Assembly (NCBI GenBank): GCA_022419385.1
Contig: JAJUBI010000001.1
Span: 992,001-1,056,000, forward strand
DNA length: 64,000 bases
Source of the DNA: Paraconiothyrium sp. Pb-2020
Taxonomy: Eukaryota > Ascomycota > Dothideomycetes > Pleosporales > Didymosphaeriaceae
Direction of reading: 5' to 3'
The translations under genes and the position numbers were made by a program. This document shows, one piece after another, positions 43,341 to 54,490 of the stretch (position 1 is its first letter; every line of letters starts with the position of its first letter). The notes beneath the pieces are model-generated. The model ran no database searches. It saw only the letters and a program-made list of their open reading frames with translations, and was not told where the DNA came from.

Positions 43341-45538
43341 GTTGGTGGTTAGTGGCGATGTGGTTTGGCTTCAGGAACAGGCAATAGGCTTGTGTTATAG
43401 GTATGCGTCTGCTGTGATGTGAAAAAAAAAAAGAACCGAGATATCCTCTTCTTCAATGTCGAGAAGGCGCTGTGTGTTAGTGGCTCATGTTACTGGAATG
43501 GTGGACATCTGAAGGGTGATCGCGAAATTTGATAGCGTTATCGATAAGCAGGAGCTAAGCCAAATCTGGCAACGCTAAAGGCACAGAATCGCGGGGGTGG
43601 GGCATCGCATCTGACATGAGGCGGGCACGCGGGTTCCCTAGCCTGAAATTCGCGCCAGTCTACTTCACGGGTTTTGTATGACTCCAGGACTCTTTAAGCC
43701 CTTCCTTTCGGCCTCCGTTGGAATCTGATTACGTATGCCTCCTGGACAGCCATTCTGTGAGTTCACCATTCTAACCACTCTGCCCTTATTCCACTCTCCG
43801 CCTCTGACACCTCGACAGACACGTCCACGTAGTTTCGTCAGTTTTTGTATGCGTAGGTAACTACGGTGCTTCAGAAGACACAAGAAGTGTAGAAATACTT
43901 CCACAGAAGTCTCGTACTCCTTGAGCGTGTCGTGCGGCAGCTTGTGGGGCGGGCCGCCTGTTAGTGCGATGTGTGAGAGTCTTACAAACTCCTATCTGGA
44001 CAACGCAACCCGGAATAGTTGGCGAGAGTTAGTAGGCGCCAATAAGTCCAAACTACTTGGTCCTGCCCTTCGGCATAATGTTGTATGGCGATCCTTCATG
44101 TATGTCGTCTCCACGAACCCATCCCGCCATTATTTTCGTTCTCCAGAAAGGTATACCGACAAAAGTTTCGCGTACCATCATCAGCGTCTACTAGGCTTAA
44201 CTCGACATATCTTTCTTCACCATCCCAGTCGTGCGCATGTGGGCGCCGCATGTAGAACATAACGGTTTCCGCACTTTTGGCGAGGATTGATTTGTTGTGA
44301 ACGACCCAGACCCACTTTCGGTGGTGGAGCCTAATTGTAGATGGTACAAAATGTTTCGTAGGTTTTCGGATGTTTCAGTAGCAGAAGTACGTGGGTAATG
44401 ATAGGGACCATCGGGAGTTGATAGAGAACGCGAAGGATCAGCACGAAGATTGAAGCTTTGCGCTGGCACAAGGCCTGGAGCGGTCTCGTATCGACCATGC
44501 AGATGTTTCAAATGTTGTGTTACCACTCATGATTACCATAGGTAGGGAAGGAACTACCACCGTAAAAGGATGACCAGCTGTAAAACTGCGCAAATACGCG
44601 AACACAGAAAAAGCGCAAAGCAGCAACGACGTATGACGAACGTTGTCCATGATTTCATTACGGATGACCTAAACAACAACTAAGACATTACTAAACTATA
44701 CGCAAGATCGAAAACAGCTTGTTAGTCACATCAAGTGGGCGATCTGTCGTCCATAGTACACCCCGCTCACGCAGATACGCTCTTGATCTTGAAAAGCAAG
44801 CCGTTCGCAAAGCTCAACCTGCTGTTCAATTCGCAAGCATAAGAACCATGTCGCAAACCGGCAGCCTGAGTTTGTCTTTTTCCTATGACATAACAACTAG
44901 CGCGAACAAGCCGTGACTGGTTTCCATACCTAGGCTGCCGAAGGACTCGTAATTTGTTTGCAAATCGCCATGACAATACCTCTAAGAAGCAATAGCAAAC
45001 AGCCTTTATGCCAGCTTGCTACACCAGGACCAGACGGCATGTATGCCCTAGTGACGGCAGTTTCCAGCTGTGGGCACACCAAATCCTGTAGCTCCACGAT
45101 GACGTCGGAGGAGCAACTACCGTGCCTTGCTAGATGAAGTACAAATAACTTCATCTAGTGTTAAAATGACTGAATAGTCTTGGTAATCTATGTCAGATAT
45201 AATAGTTCTGTCGACGAGCTGACTGGTCCCCTTCTCTTTTGGTTTCATTGTACGCACACGCAAACCGATCCTCTCTCCGGGAGGTGAGGTGCTCTATCAT
45301 GGCCCAATAGCTCGACCAATGATCAAGCTAATTGTACTTTGATTGTCTAGTGTTTTATTAGACATAGATTTCACACCTTTGTTGTCGCCTTCGCAAGCAG
45401 AAGTCGCGCTTGCGGACGGACACCCGATACATAAATTGACGCTCCGAGCCCGACAGCTGAAGCAGTGCCATTCTGCGTAAGTCATTCCATCCAACACCTA
45501 ATTTGTAATTTTCACAAAGGGCTCATTAGAAAGCTTCA
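43341..45538. other. Long intergenic region, nothing recognised
   Basis: About 2.2 kb upstream of the Argonaute gene and of the divergent dioxygenase gene. Has an 11-base A run at about 43423, short open frames only, no motif. An undetected lineage-specific gene with short exons cannot be excluded. Confidence 0.5.
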
Positions 45539-48500
45539 ATGAGCTACAAACCAGGCCATAGTGGCAAAGGGGGCAAAGGGGGCAGAGAACCTTTTTGCTC
45601 CAACTGTCGTCTAGCTCATAATCGACAGGACTGTCCGTACGTGGATGGCGTATGCAAATATTGGCCCAAAAAGACCTGCAGATATGGCGACCACTGTAGA
45701 GATAAACACGGATATCGAGAAGGACATGCTCCAGTGCGCCTTGAGCCGGAACTTTTCGATTACAGACCCAGGTTCAATAGCCAAGATTACGTCGAAATGA
45801 TTGCGAAAGAAGAGGCCAAGGCCAAAGAGCGTGGTGACACCATTCATGAGCTTCGAGATAGCTTTGTTCCAGAAGCGAAAGGATCATACGTTCTGACCAA
45901 TCACTTTTCACTCCACTTAGGTGAGAAGAAAGCTTTGAATCAATTTGAAATCATCGGAATGGATGTCAATGTCGCTTCAACGAACCATAACAGCGAGGCC
46001 GCATCATCAACAAATCAGCAACCACGGGCAACCTCAACTCCAGTCCAAAGCCAATCTCACACCAAAGCTCTCCCGCGTGGGCAAAAGGAACTACTCTTCA
46101 ATAAGCTCGTTGAACGGTGTCCCACCCTTCAGCAGAACAGGCTCGACTATGCCACGGATGGAATGCGCTACATTGTGACCTGGGAGAACCTGCTAGACAA
46201 GTTCAAGGAGGATCGCAAGTTCTCGGAGGAAATAGATGTCAACGAAAGAGACGTTGTTTTCCGGGCCACTATCGACCTCCGAAAAGCTTCAGAAACTGAT
46301 CCATCACGCTACCCAGAACAGAAGCGGACATTGAAGATCGTGGACAGAGGTCGGGTTCTTGTTTCTACGTTGAAGGATGCCTCCGAAGGAAAAGAGCCCC
46401 ACTTCAAGGTGACGCCCGCGGAGCCCGTAACAGGGATGTCGACTGAGCATGCGTTGAATTTGATCATCGCAAAGGCGGCGCGGGCTTCACCCAAGAGCAT
46501 GTTTAGAATCGGAAGTAACAAGGTCTTCCTCGATGACGACGTGATGGATCTCAGTCCCGAGCCTGGTATAGTCGCTTATAAAGGCTTCTTCTCAACAGTG
46601 AAGGTCGGGATGGGTAGACCCCTTCTTAATGTCAGCTTAGCTACGAGCGCATTCCACAAACCCATGGCCTTGGCAGACTACATTCAAGAGATGGGCAATG
46701 ATAATAAAAAGGCCATTGGTCGGAAGGTCACGATATGCTATACCCCCGACCGGATCAAGACAGTTCAAGACTTCGGCAGGTGTCCTCGTGAACAGACCTT
46801 CACCATCGAAGAATCTGGACAAGAGCGCGAGATCTCTGTTTTGGATTATTTGAAACGGAATCCTGCCATCGATCTTGGTCTTCTTGAGCGCATCGCACTT
46901 TCGAACTTGTCCTGTGTGAATGCACGAAGTGCAAACAACCCCGAGTGGTTTCCAATGGAGGTCCTTTCGATTGCTAAGCATCAGCCCTATGGCGGCAGGC
47001 TTCCACCCAGAGCTACCGAGCGCATGATTGCCGTGGCACGCATGTCGCCTAGCGATAGCCTCGAACGCGTCATCAAACATGGCTTACAATTGTTGGGTAC
47101 TCAATTTCAAGAGCTTCAACAATCTACTTTAAGCAAGGCTTCGATAAACATCAGCCGCAAAGTTCTAAAGATTCCAGCCCGAAAGCTAGACGAGCCGCAG
47201 ATCGAATATGGAAATGCAGAAAAGCGGGTCACAATTGGCGGCGTTGAGGGACGTTGGCAGTGGGATTTGCAAAACAAGATGTTCTACACTACGGCCAAGT
47301 CTCTATCGCTTCCTTTCCTTGTTCTTCCTTGTGCCGGGGTGAACAACTATAAGGCGAATGACTTTGCGAGTAGGCTTTACCAACAGATGCAGACCCTAGG
47401 TATCAAGACACGGGGACAACCTGGCGATTTCTACCACTGCGAACCGTTGCTTTATGCGAATGGACAAAATGCGTTCGAGAACAAGATTGAGAAATTGGTA
47501 GAAAGTTATCGACCGCAGCTTCTTGTGTTCATCAATGATGACAAAGATGCCGCCGTCTTTGACAACCTTAAGAGGGTTTGTGAGCAGACACATGGTCTAC
47601 AGAACATATGCATCACTACAAAGAAGATCGATGGGATCATAAGCGACGCGAACAAAAATGTCAATCAGTACTTCGCCAATGTGGCCATGAAAGTGAACCT
47701 GAAACTCGGCAACACTAATCATGCTGTTCGCCTACCACGGAATTCTAATCTTCTTGATGGAGTCAAGCTTTCCAACACCATTATTCTCGGAGCAGATGTG
47801 ACGCATCCTGGGAAGGGAGCTACCGAAGACTCTCGCTCTCTTGCAGCACTTGTAGGTAGTGTTGACGGATATTTGGGTCAATTCTATGGCTCTGTAACGC
47901 ATCAAAAAAGGAACAAAGAGGTCAGTGCATGATATAACAAGCGGTGCCTTATTGATTAGCTGACACGATATCTAGGGAATCGATCCAGTGGAACTTGAGA
48001 AGATGGCATATCAACGCTTCGAGGCTTTCTACAACAATTCTAGTCCTTGTGTATTACCCGAGAACATCCTTTATTATCGGGATGGCGTTGATGCCGGTCA
48101 GTACGAAAGTGTTCGTAAACTAGAAGTTGAAGCGGTGCGCAATGCTTTCAAAAGCTTTGCAAAGGCCAAGCATCTCTCTGAGCGGTCCGTCCCAAAGGTC
48201 ACTGTTGTGATAGTTACCAAACGCCACCACACACGCTTCTATCCTACGGAAGACGGTAAGAAGGATACCAAAGGCAATTGCTTGCCTGGCACCTGCGTTG
48301 ACTCTGGCGTCACGCATCCGAACTACTTCGATTTCTACTTGCAGTCACACAAAGCGGTCGCAGGCACGGCGCGCCCTACTTACTATATTGTCCTTGAGAA
48401 TGGCATGCAGCTAAGCCCCAAGGCTCTTCAAGACTTTACGTACTGGCTCTGCTACTCTTATGTCCGGGCTACCGTACCTGTCAGCTATGCGCCTCCAGCA

Positions 48501-48713
48501 TACTACGCAGATCGACTATGTGAACGAGCGCGATGCTATTTCTCCGACTTTCTCAAACCAGCAACCAAGCCTAGAACGCAGCCAAAGGACAAGGACGATG
48601 ATAATGATGAGAAGGATGAGCCATCTCCCGAGTGGATGGCGAGGTGGAACACCCCGAACAATCCGCATGGCCCTTGGCACACGAAACTAAACGATACCAT
48701 GTTCTGGATGTAA
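45539..48713 (+). CDS. Argonaute with N-terminal CCHC/CCCH zinc fingers
   Basis: Two exons, 45539-47920 and 47976-48713 (intron 47921-47975, GTCAGT, CTGAC branch, TCTAG), give 1039 residues. Right after a Gly/Lys-rich start lie two putative zinc fingers: C20-x2-C23-x3-H27-x4-C32 (CSNCRLAHNRQDC) and C39-x7-C47-x5-C53-x3-H57 (CKYWPKKTCRYGDHCRDKH, CCCH type). Then the N domain from about residue 105, PAZ about 340-470, MID, and PIWI from about 640. PIWI motifs: ILGADVTHPGKG (Asp753), NKEGIDP (Glu794, last codon of exon 1), YYRDGVDAGQY (Asp830). The fourth catalytic position, His in GTSRPSHY of human AGO2, is Tyr930 in GTARPTYY. The C-terminus has AYYADRLCERARCY and ends NDTMFWM. By family, it binds small RNAs in cytosol or nucleus for silencing; slicing is doubtful. 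The acidic KDKDDDNDEKDE tail insert is unusual. Confidence 0.93.
48381..48383 (+). other. Tyr codon at the Argonaute catalytic His position
   Basis: Codon 930, TAC (Tyr), where slicer-competent Argonautes have His (CAC/CAT). A single C to T at a CpA dinucleotide would convert CAC to TAC. Confidence 0.8.
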
Positions 48714-49259
48714 ACGGTCCAGAAGGCTTCGATCTCCAATGCCAAAGAGGCATGGTAGTCTTCTACTACTCATATCATCCAGTTCTCCCCACCTCTCTTT
48801 CTATTTGTTTTTCTTATCTCCTTCTCATATCTGTATCCCAGTTGCTTTCTTTGAGTTGCTCGCTCTTTGCATTTGCTTGTGAGGGCCACCGCTTCCACAA
48901 TACCTTTTGCTCTCAAGGTTCAAAGGCTCCCAAAAACCACGTGCGACGTACAAGGCTTCTTCAATTATTCTCTTCCTTCACTTGTTTTACCCTGTTATAG
49001 ACCGCTTTTTTTTTTTCTCAACCATAGACGCTGACTTTCTGCCCCTGTTATCATTTTTCAGAAAATATTTCATAGATCAATAGAAACCTTTCACAATAGG
49101 TTCTTTTTTCTCCAATTGGGGAGTGGTTTGTGCCATACAACCACTTATAAATGTGTGCTGGAACGCTGAAACTTGTGTGGATATCTAGAACCCTGCCATT
49201 GATTCAACTTCCTCGTAGCCACTAATTCAATCAAGCATTACAAAGCACTATGACTCGAA
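48714..49259. other. Argonaute 3' flank, pyrimidine-rich
   Basis: Strongly T/C-rich, including a run of nine or more T around 49008; likely the 3' UTR and terminator. No gene. Confidence 0.5.
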
Positions 49260-50540
49260 TTCTACAGACGTAAAGCTCGTCGAGATACTCACCGAAAGCG
49301 GCCGATCGATGAGCTCGAAATAACTGGCCCACGAAACAGGAGTAGAACACAACTTGATGAGTATGTTACTTTTGCAGACCTTCTTGCGGTTGTATTTGAC
49401 CTCATGAGTGCAGAACGATTCCTGCGGTATTACCAGTTCATGCGCATGGTCGCACAGGTAGGCGACGGTCAATATACCGCGAACAATGTATCGAGAGCGC
49501 TCACACCTCCGGCTGGCATCGTTATCACGTACATGAAAGTCAAATTAAATCATGCATCCCATCTTGCCTGACGAGCCGATAGCATGGAAGTCCTTAATCC
49601 GGTATACGAAAGTATCTCGGAATATCTTCGAACCCATAACTACCGCGAGATAACTAACCCATCAGATTGCCCTTACCAGCTAGGCCACAATACCAGTGAT
49701 CATTCGAAGAAGTTCAAGCTTTTCCTGAAGTGGATGGCGCATAATCGTGGTGGCTTGCCTACATGGCTTGAGACTGATCCGTTCGACAAAGAGGTTGGCA
49801 ACACAACCGATGTAACAGTATTGTTCGTTGATCTTGGGAGCACTCGTGGTCATCAGAGCATTGAGCTTCGCGAACGCTTTCGACGTTGCCGGGGCGCATC
49901 GTTATCCAGGATCAAGAACATGTCATATCGACAGTGAAGCCGCCTCATGGCATTGAAACAATGGTTTACGGCTTTGATACGCCCCAACCAGTCGAAGGTA
50001 AATTCAGTCTAACCCGAAAATGCCCGAAGTATGATTATTGATCCGAGAACCAGGAGCGAAAGCATACTATATGCGCATGATACTCCACGACTACCTCGAC
50101 TAGCAGTGCCGCAAGATCCTCAGAAACACTATTGCGGCTATGACAGAAGATTCCGTACTTCTGATCGACGAGATTGTGCTCCCCGAATTTGGCGCAGCAT
50201 GGAGGGCGACTCTGTGATGTGAATCGCGCGTATGCTAGGCCCTGAGAAGCTCCTATCACGTGCCAGGAGCACAGGCCAATCGATATTTTCTGTATAGACT
50301 GAACTTAGGAGCTTGTCTCCCCAGTTAAATGATAACACATTAGATCACCCTGAGTTGCCTGCCGCGCTCCCTCCAACAGACTCAGATGGATATGACTATG
50401 CTCAATGCCCTTGCGGGTAAAGAGAGATCTGAGAGGGAATGGTACGCGTTGTTGGAATCAGTGGGAATCCAGATCGTCAAGGTGTAGAATTACACCGAGG
50501 AATGCGAGGACTGAATCATCGTTGCGAAGCCGCAGAAGTT
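49260..50540 (+). pseudogene. Degenerate COMT-type O-methyltransferase
   Basis: Remnants follow the order of a fungal AdoMet-dependent O-methyltransferase (PF00891). From about 49310: LAHETGVEHN, then FLRYYQFM and ANNVSRALTPP of the dimerisation domain; SISEYLRTHNYREITNPSD; the glycine-rich AdoMet motif LFVDLGSTRGHQ; a frameshift near 49880 followed by LPGRIVIQDQEHVI in another frame; FDTPQPVEG; an apparently intact old intron (49998-50053, GTAAAT...CCAG); YYMRMILHDYLD, then an in-frame TAG at 50101, CRKILRNTIAAM and SVLLIDEIVLP; lastly MDMTMLNALAGKERSEREWY with stops at 50485 (TAG) and 50512 (TGA). Multiple stops plus a frameshift make it non-functional. The AdoMet motif has lost the typical second Gly (STRG for GGGxG). 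No transposon is visible in it. Confidence 0.82.
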
Positions 50541-51347
50541 TGCATATGATTAGCTGCAATGACACGTCCATGTGTATATAGTTCTATCAAGTCTTTGATC
50601 AGACTAAGAATGGGCCAAAAATCAACCAACATTGTCGAAGTGATAGCCTGATCACCACATACAGTCTTGAGAAATTTTAGAGAATCATGGTCGGCTAAGC
50701 ATCACTTAAAGCTTGCCGTAGCCATTCCCAAAGAGTATGCCACGTCTGGAACAATTGACCAAGGATGTTACTAAGTGCGGCTTTGATGACATCGAGGCTA
50801 TGGCAAGTTTAACGTTTGTCTTGACAATATGAAAAACTGACTTTCATGCCCTGGCTCAGTAAAACGTTTGAAGGAGAGGGATTCGTCGTAAAGGAAGCTT
50901 TGGTGACGTCGGGCGAAGGAATTTATGATTTGCAAACGCTTGGCATATGAGCACAAAGGAGACATCGACTTGCGCGTAGTTCGAAGAGGAGATAAAGGCG
51001 TCCCTGCGTGTGCCACGTGTCACAAGCCTGGGAAACCGACATAGTAGGAAGGTGTGCAGTCTCGATGGTAAAAGGCGTTCTCCTTACAAGGAGTAAAAAC
51101 AGGTGGAAGAAGCTCATAGTAAGTCAACGAAATCACATTATATTACTAATAGTTGATTATTCCATGCATAGAGCTTCTACTCTCTATACAGATAAGCTCA
51201 TGTTCCTCCTCCGGTCCTGCTAACAGATGCGCCTTCAAGTAGGCCCGGAATCACTAATTTGTGTTGCTATCTAGAATCGATGGCACATGCTCAGTGTAAG
51301 AACACCAATCAAAAACAAGCAAAAACAAGAGCTCAGCCTTCTGTGAC
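50541..51347. other. Gene-poor stretch
   Basis: Between the O-methyltransferase relic and the first BTB locus. Short frames only; AT-rich parts. Nothing identifiable. Confidence 0.45.
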
Positions 51348-52058
51348 TCATTCCTCCAAATAGGGGTCCGCTGCCTCCACGATTCTCGGAATCTTATCCG
51401 TGCCCCCTGAAGTTTTCAGAGATTGCACTAACAGCTGCTTCAGGAAAGCGGAGGTGGCCACAGCAGGCTGCTGCAGAATTGAAGTAATCAGATCCATTAC
51501 GAAGGCCTTAGGGAAATGCTCGAAGTCCTTCTCAACCTGGTCATGGTTCACGTGCGTCCAGATGTCGACCAATAGCACTCGCATCTCGTGTCCCTCCGAA
51601 GTATAATTATAGAGGTCCCGCACGACTTGTCCGGGGGGCGGCTTCGAGTATCCCTTGTCGCACTTCTGCTGTGAGACCCATACCATCGCCTTGACCACAT
51701 CGTTCCTTGTCTCTTTGTCGTTGAGCTTCTTCGAATGCGACAGGATGTAGATACGGGCTAGGTCGTGGTAGAATCGGTCGGTAGCTTCAGCTGAATTGTC
51801 GGACAGCTTGTAGCTCAGGTTAGAAATGCGACACTGCACGAAGCCAATGTAAAGCTCAGTGTCTTCGACGCCGGACTCCTTAGGTATCTCAAGGTGGACG
51901 ATACCGGCACCCTTGAGCATCGTTTGCCACTGAGCCCGAAAGCGATTGGAACAAAAGGCCAGTTCTCGAGAGACCTTCCATTTCTTGTGGTTGTCGCCCC
52001 AGCCGATGTATATCTGAACGTTGTGCGAGTCTTCGGTGCTGATTGATGTTAGCCTCAT
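51348..52058 (-). CDS. BTB/POZ-like domain protein
   Basis: Open frame of 236 residues from the ATG at 52058. The N-terminal 100 residues resemble a fungal BTB domain: VQIYIGWGDNHKKWKVSREL (exposed strand and hairpin), AFCSNRFRAQWQ, IVHLEIPKESGVEDTELYI and later RFYHDLARIYILSHSKKL, equal to the YvLAdkl helix of the family. The C-terminal part is helical, with TSEGHEMRVLLVDIWTHV. There may be an upstream exon, 52140-52094 (ATG, KKGRFNLPGEK) joined by a 40-nt intron to 52053, giving 250 residues; that acceptor (GATGAG) is weak. BTB domains mediate dimerisation or recruit Cul3 ligases; partners unknown. This is the only one of three neighbouring BTB loci that appears intact. Confidence 0.68.
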   Translation of the reverse strand: MRLTSISTEDSHNVQIYIGWGDNHKKWKVSRELAFCSNRFRAQWQTMLKGAGIVHLEIPKESGVEDTELYIGFVQCRISNLSYKLSDNSAEATDRFYHDLARIYILSHSKKLNDKETRNDVVKAMVWVSQQKCDKGYSKPPPGQVVRDLYNYTSEGHEMRVLLVDIWTHVNHDQVEKDFEHFPKAFVMDLITSILQQPAVATSAFLKQLLVQSLKTSGGTDKIPRIVEAADPYLEE

Positions 52059-52140
52059 CTTGTTCTTCGCTTGAGCGACGTAGAATAACTTACTTCTCCC
52101 CGGGCAGATTGAACCGGCCCTTCTTGTGTTGGGTGACCAT

Positions 52141-52841
52141 ATTTATGATCTCCGATAACACAGGCGATAGAGCTTGCGTACGTCGATCCTCGAGGTGAAA
52201 CTTTCGGTCGGGTATATACGTATAATCGACGATGTGGTCGAGGAAATTCTACCAACAGTGCAGTGTCGAGAGGCGTTCTGGTAGATAAGAGTGACGTAAT
52301 ATGAAGGGCTCGATATGCTTGAGTCGAAGCAAGAGTTCTGGGGAGAGTGGGTAGTCCTTATATAACCCCGTAGGGGCGGCAGAGGCTCGTGGGTAAATGC
52401 ACGGACCACTACAGTGAATGGAAGCAAGGACCATGATAACACGACTCAACATTCCGAGTCGGTGCATCAGCATGTTACAGGATATATTGGTTGAAAAAGC
52501 ATGATGCCAAGCATACGGGTAGACAGTGCGAGGTTGTGGAACATGATCTCTAGAACAGATGTGGCGGCTTTTATGGGAGTCAACAACCTGTTGGACAACA
52601 TTGAAGGTTTGCGACAAATTTAGGGATTGCTCTTTGCAAAAACACCCACCTCTGGTTTTCGGTTCTTACTACTTGTTAGCCAAAACTTCGGAGGATTTGG
52701 GTTCATAGTGCAATGGGGGCAGTCCAGTCGAGCTTGCGGTTACAAGTTTCTAGAAGATACTGTACCAAAGGCCAGCGCGCAGAACGTAAGCGCACAAGTA
52801 TAGTCAATCTAACGACTATAGAAGTAGTAAGCATGGTATGA
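52141..52841. other. Intergenic within the BTB tract
   Basis: 700 bases, no identifiable coding. The probable promoter of the intact BTB gene. Confidence 0.4.
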
Positions 52842-53420
52842 CTAGATTACATATTCAACCTTACGTCGTGCCACGAATCCCCCAACATACCAACCCCACT
52901 TTATTTTTTGGCTCGGATGAAAAGGCTCATCATAAGCTTGCGGTCGATCTACTGCAGCAGTGTTCCTTTCCTCACCTCGTTGTTGAATGTTTGCAATAGA
53001 GCTCATAGTCCGCTGATGTAAGACCCCACCCCAGCTTCCATCGCTTCCCAAGTCCATTGGATGGATCACCTTAACGTACACAATCATCGCGGGCAGTATA
53101 AATGAGCTTTTGATAAGGTCAAAGGGTATATTTACTTCATCAGCAAGAGCGTTGAGATAGACATATGAATGAACGTATAGCCGTAGCATTGGTTCGCCAT
53201 CCAAGGTGCCACTATGCGCCTGGCTCACAGCTTCGGCCAGGAGTGGCTTGAAAGAATCAGCCTACAGATAAGACTTCCCGACCTCTAGAATTGCCAGATA
53301 TGCATCTAGATCTGGAAACTAAACATGGTTGCGTTTAAACAAGCGAAGGCTCAGGGGCAGACTTGCTGCGTCGAAGATACGGGTTGCCATGACGAGATTC
53401 GCTCACAAGGATATACCCCA
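52842..53420 (-). pseudogene. BTB-domain gene remnant
   Basis: Reading in one frame from about 53415: IFDAASLPLSLRLFKRNHV, a TAG, FPDLDAYLAILEVGKSYL, a second TAG, ADSFKPLLAEAVSQAHSG, MLRLYVHSYVYLNALADEVN, then FDLIKSSF. The order (inner strand, acidic D-x-D-x-Y-L-x-x-L, VYLNALAD helix) matches the second half of a fungal BTB domain. Two in-frame TAG codons make it unlikely to encode a full protein. The last 128 codons before the stop at 52842 remain open. Confidence 0.6.
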
Positions 53421-53722
53421 GCGTCTCTGAACTGTTTCCCAAACTAAATGCTCTGAGTATATTGGCACAAACAGACAGATATGTTCTATGTTTGCAGGAG
53501 CGAAGCTCTGAATGCCCCTGTCTTCCGGAGTATTATTCACTAACCATGTACAAGTACAGGATAGGCCACAAATTACCTCTCTTCGCGTTGAACTCCTAGA
53601 TGCAATGGTTATTCCATGAGCGAGCGACGGTAATAACCTTTTTTCCCTCAGCAGCGCCCAAATACATTACGTCGCCTACCTCCCCCCACCTACGAGTGAG
53701 TTTAGACCTACGTTCTTTGCGG

Positions 53723-54490
53723 CTACATATTGTCGATGTACTTCTCAAGACCAATCTCACCATTCTGAGGTGCGGATCTTTTGTGCCTGAAACCTGACTC
53801 AACTCGCGTAGCGATAATGGCGTCCTTGAGAAATTCCGCAGGGAGCTTGTTGTAGGCAGCTGAAATCCTAGGAGAGGTGACGCCTCCTAACCAAGCATCT
53901 ACAAACAACCGCCGCATGGGGTCTTTCGCACAGGTTCCATGATAGACCGTTATGATTGCCTCTTCATCTGGGGTACAAAAGATGTTCGGACCGAGCTTTA
54001 CTTGCAGTAGATCAAAGACGCGCCTGCACCAAGATTTAGTAATGAACGACTTGCCTACAGGGTAAAGATCTAACCGGAGAGCGCATGTCTTAGTCGCGGT
54101 GTCTTGAAGCTTTTCCGCTAGCACGTAGACATCGGCAAGATCTTTGTACTCTTGCTTCATTTGGTCTCTGAGCGATGCTTTCGGTTGATGTGGCATTTCT
54201 TTGACGTATATGAATTGCAAATACAAGCCAACCGTGTGCGGATCTTCTCCAAGCATCTGAATCGTGCGCGTGTCCGACTCGAGCTAGTGCCCGTTCATTG
54301 CGTTGCGAAAGAAATCAGAGCGAGCGAGTACGGTTTCGTGGGCGACGAACGTCTCTTGAAACGGCAACACGCCGGCACGGACCTGGATGATGCTCGACTT
54401 CCGGAAATTGCGAAATATTTGTAGACCACCCAAACGGGATATAGGTGGCGACTTACTTGAGTGCTCCCGCATTCGCGGCAGCATCTGCTT
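53723..54490 (-). pseudogene. BTB-domain gene broken by one nonsense codon
   Basis: One frame runs SIIQVRAGVLPFQETFVAHE and VLARSDFFRNAMNGH, then TAG at 54286-54284, then LESDTRTIQMLGEDPHTVGL, YLQFIYVKEMPH and YKDLADVYVLAEKLQD, down to the stop at 53723. In BTB proteins the residue after the Gly-His/Lys is nearly always Trp (G-x-W-x-E-S), so TGG has become TAG. Everything else stays in one frame. The upstream frame is open to a TTG at 54667; the first in-frame ATG is near 54484, though an unresolved first exon is possible. Sequencing error or readthrough are alternatives; a recent pseudogene is the simplest reading. Confidence 0.68.

Noticed and set aside
49998..50053. The O-methyltransferase as a functional gene with extra introns
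   Set aside because: One intron is good, but the frameshift near 49880 and the stops at 50101, 50485 and 50512 cannot all be removed by plausible introns.
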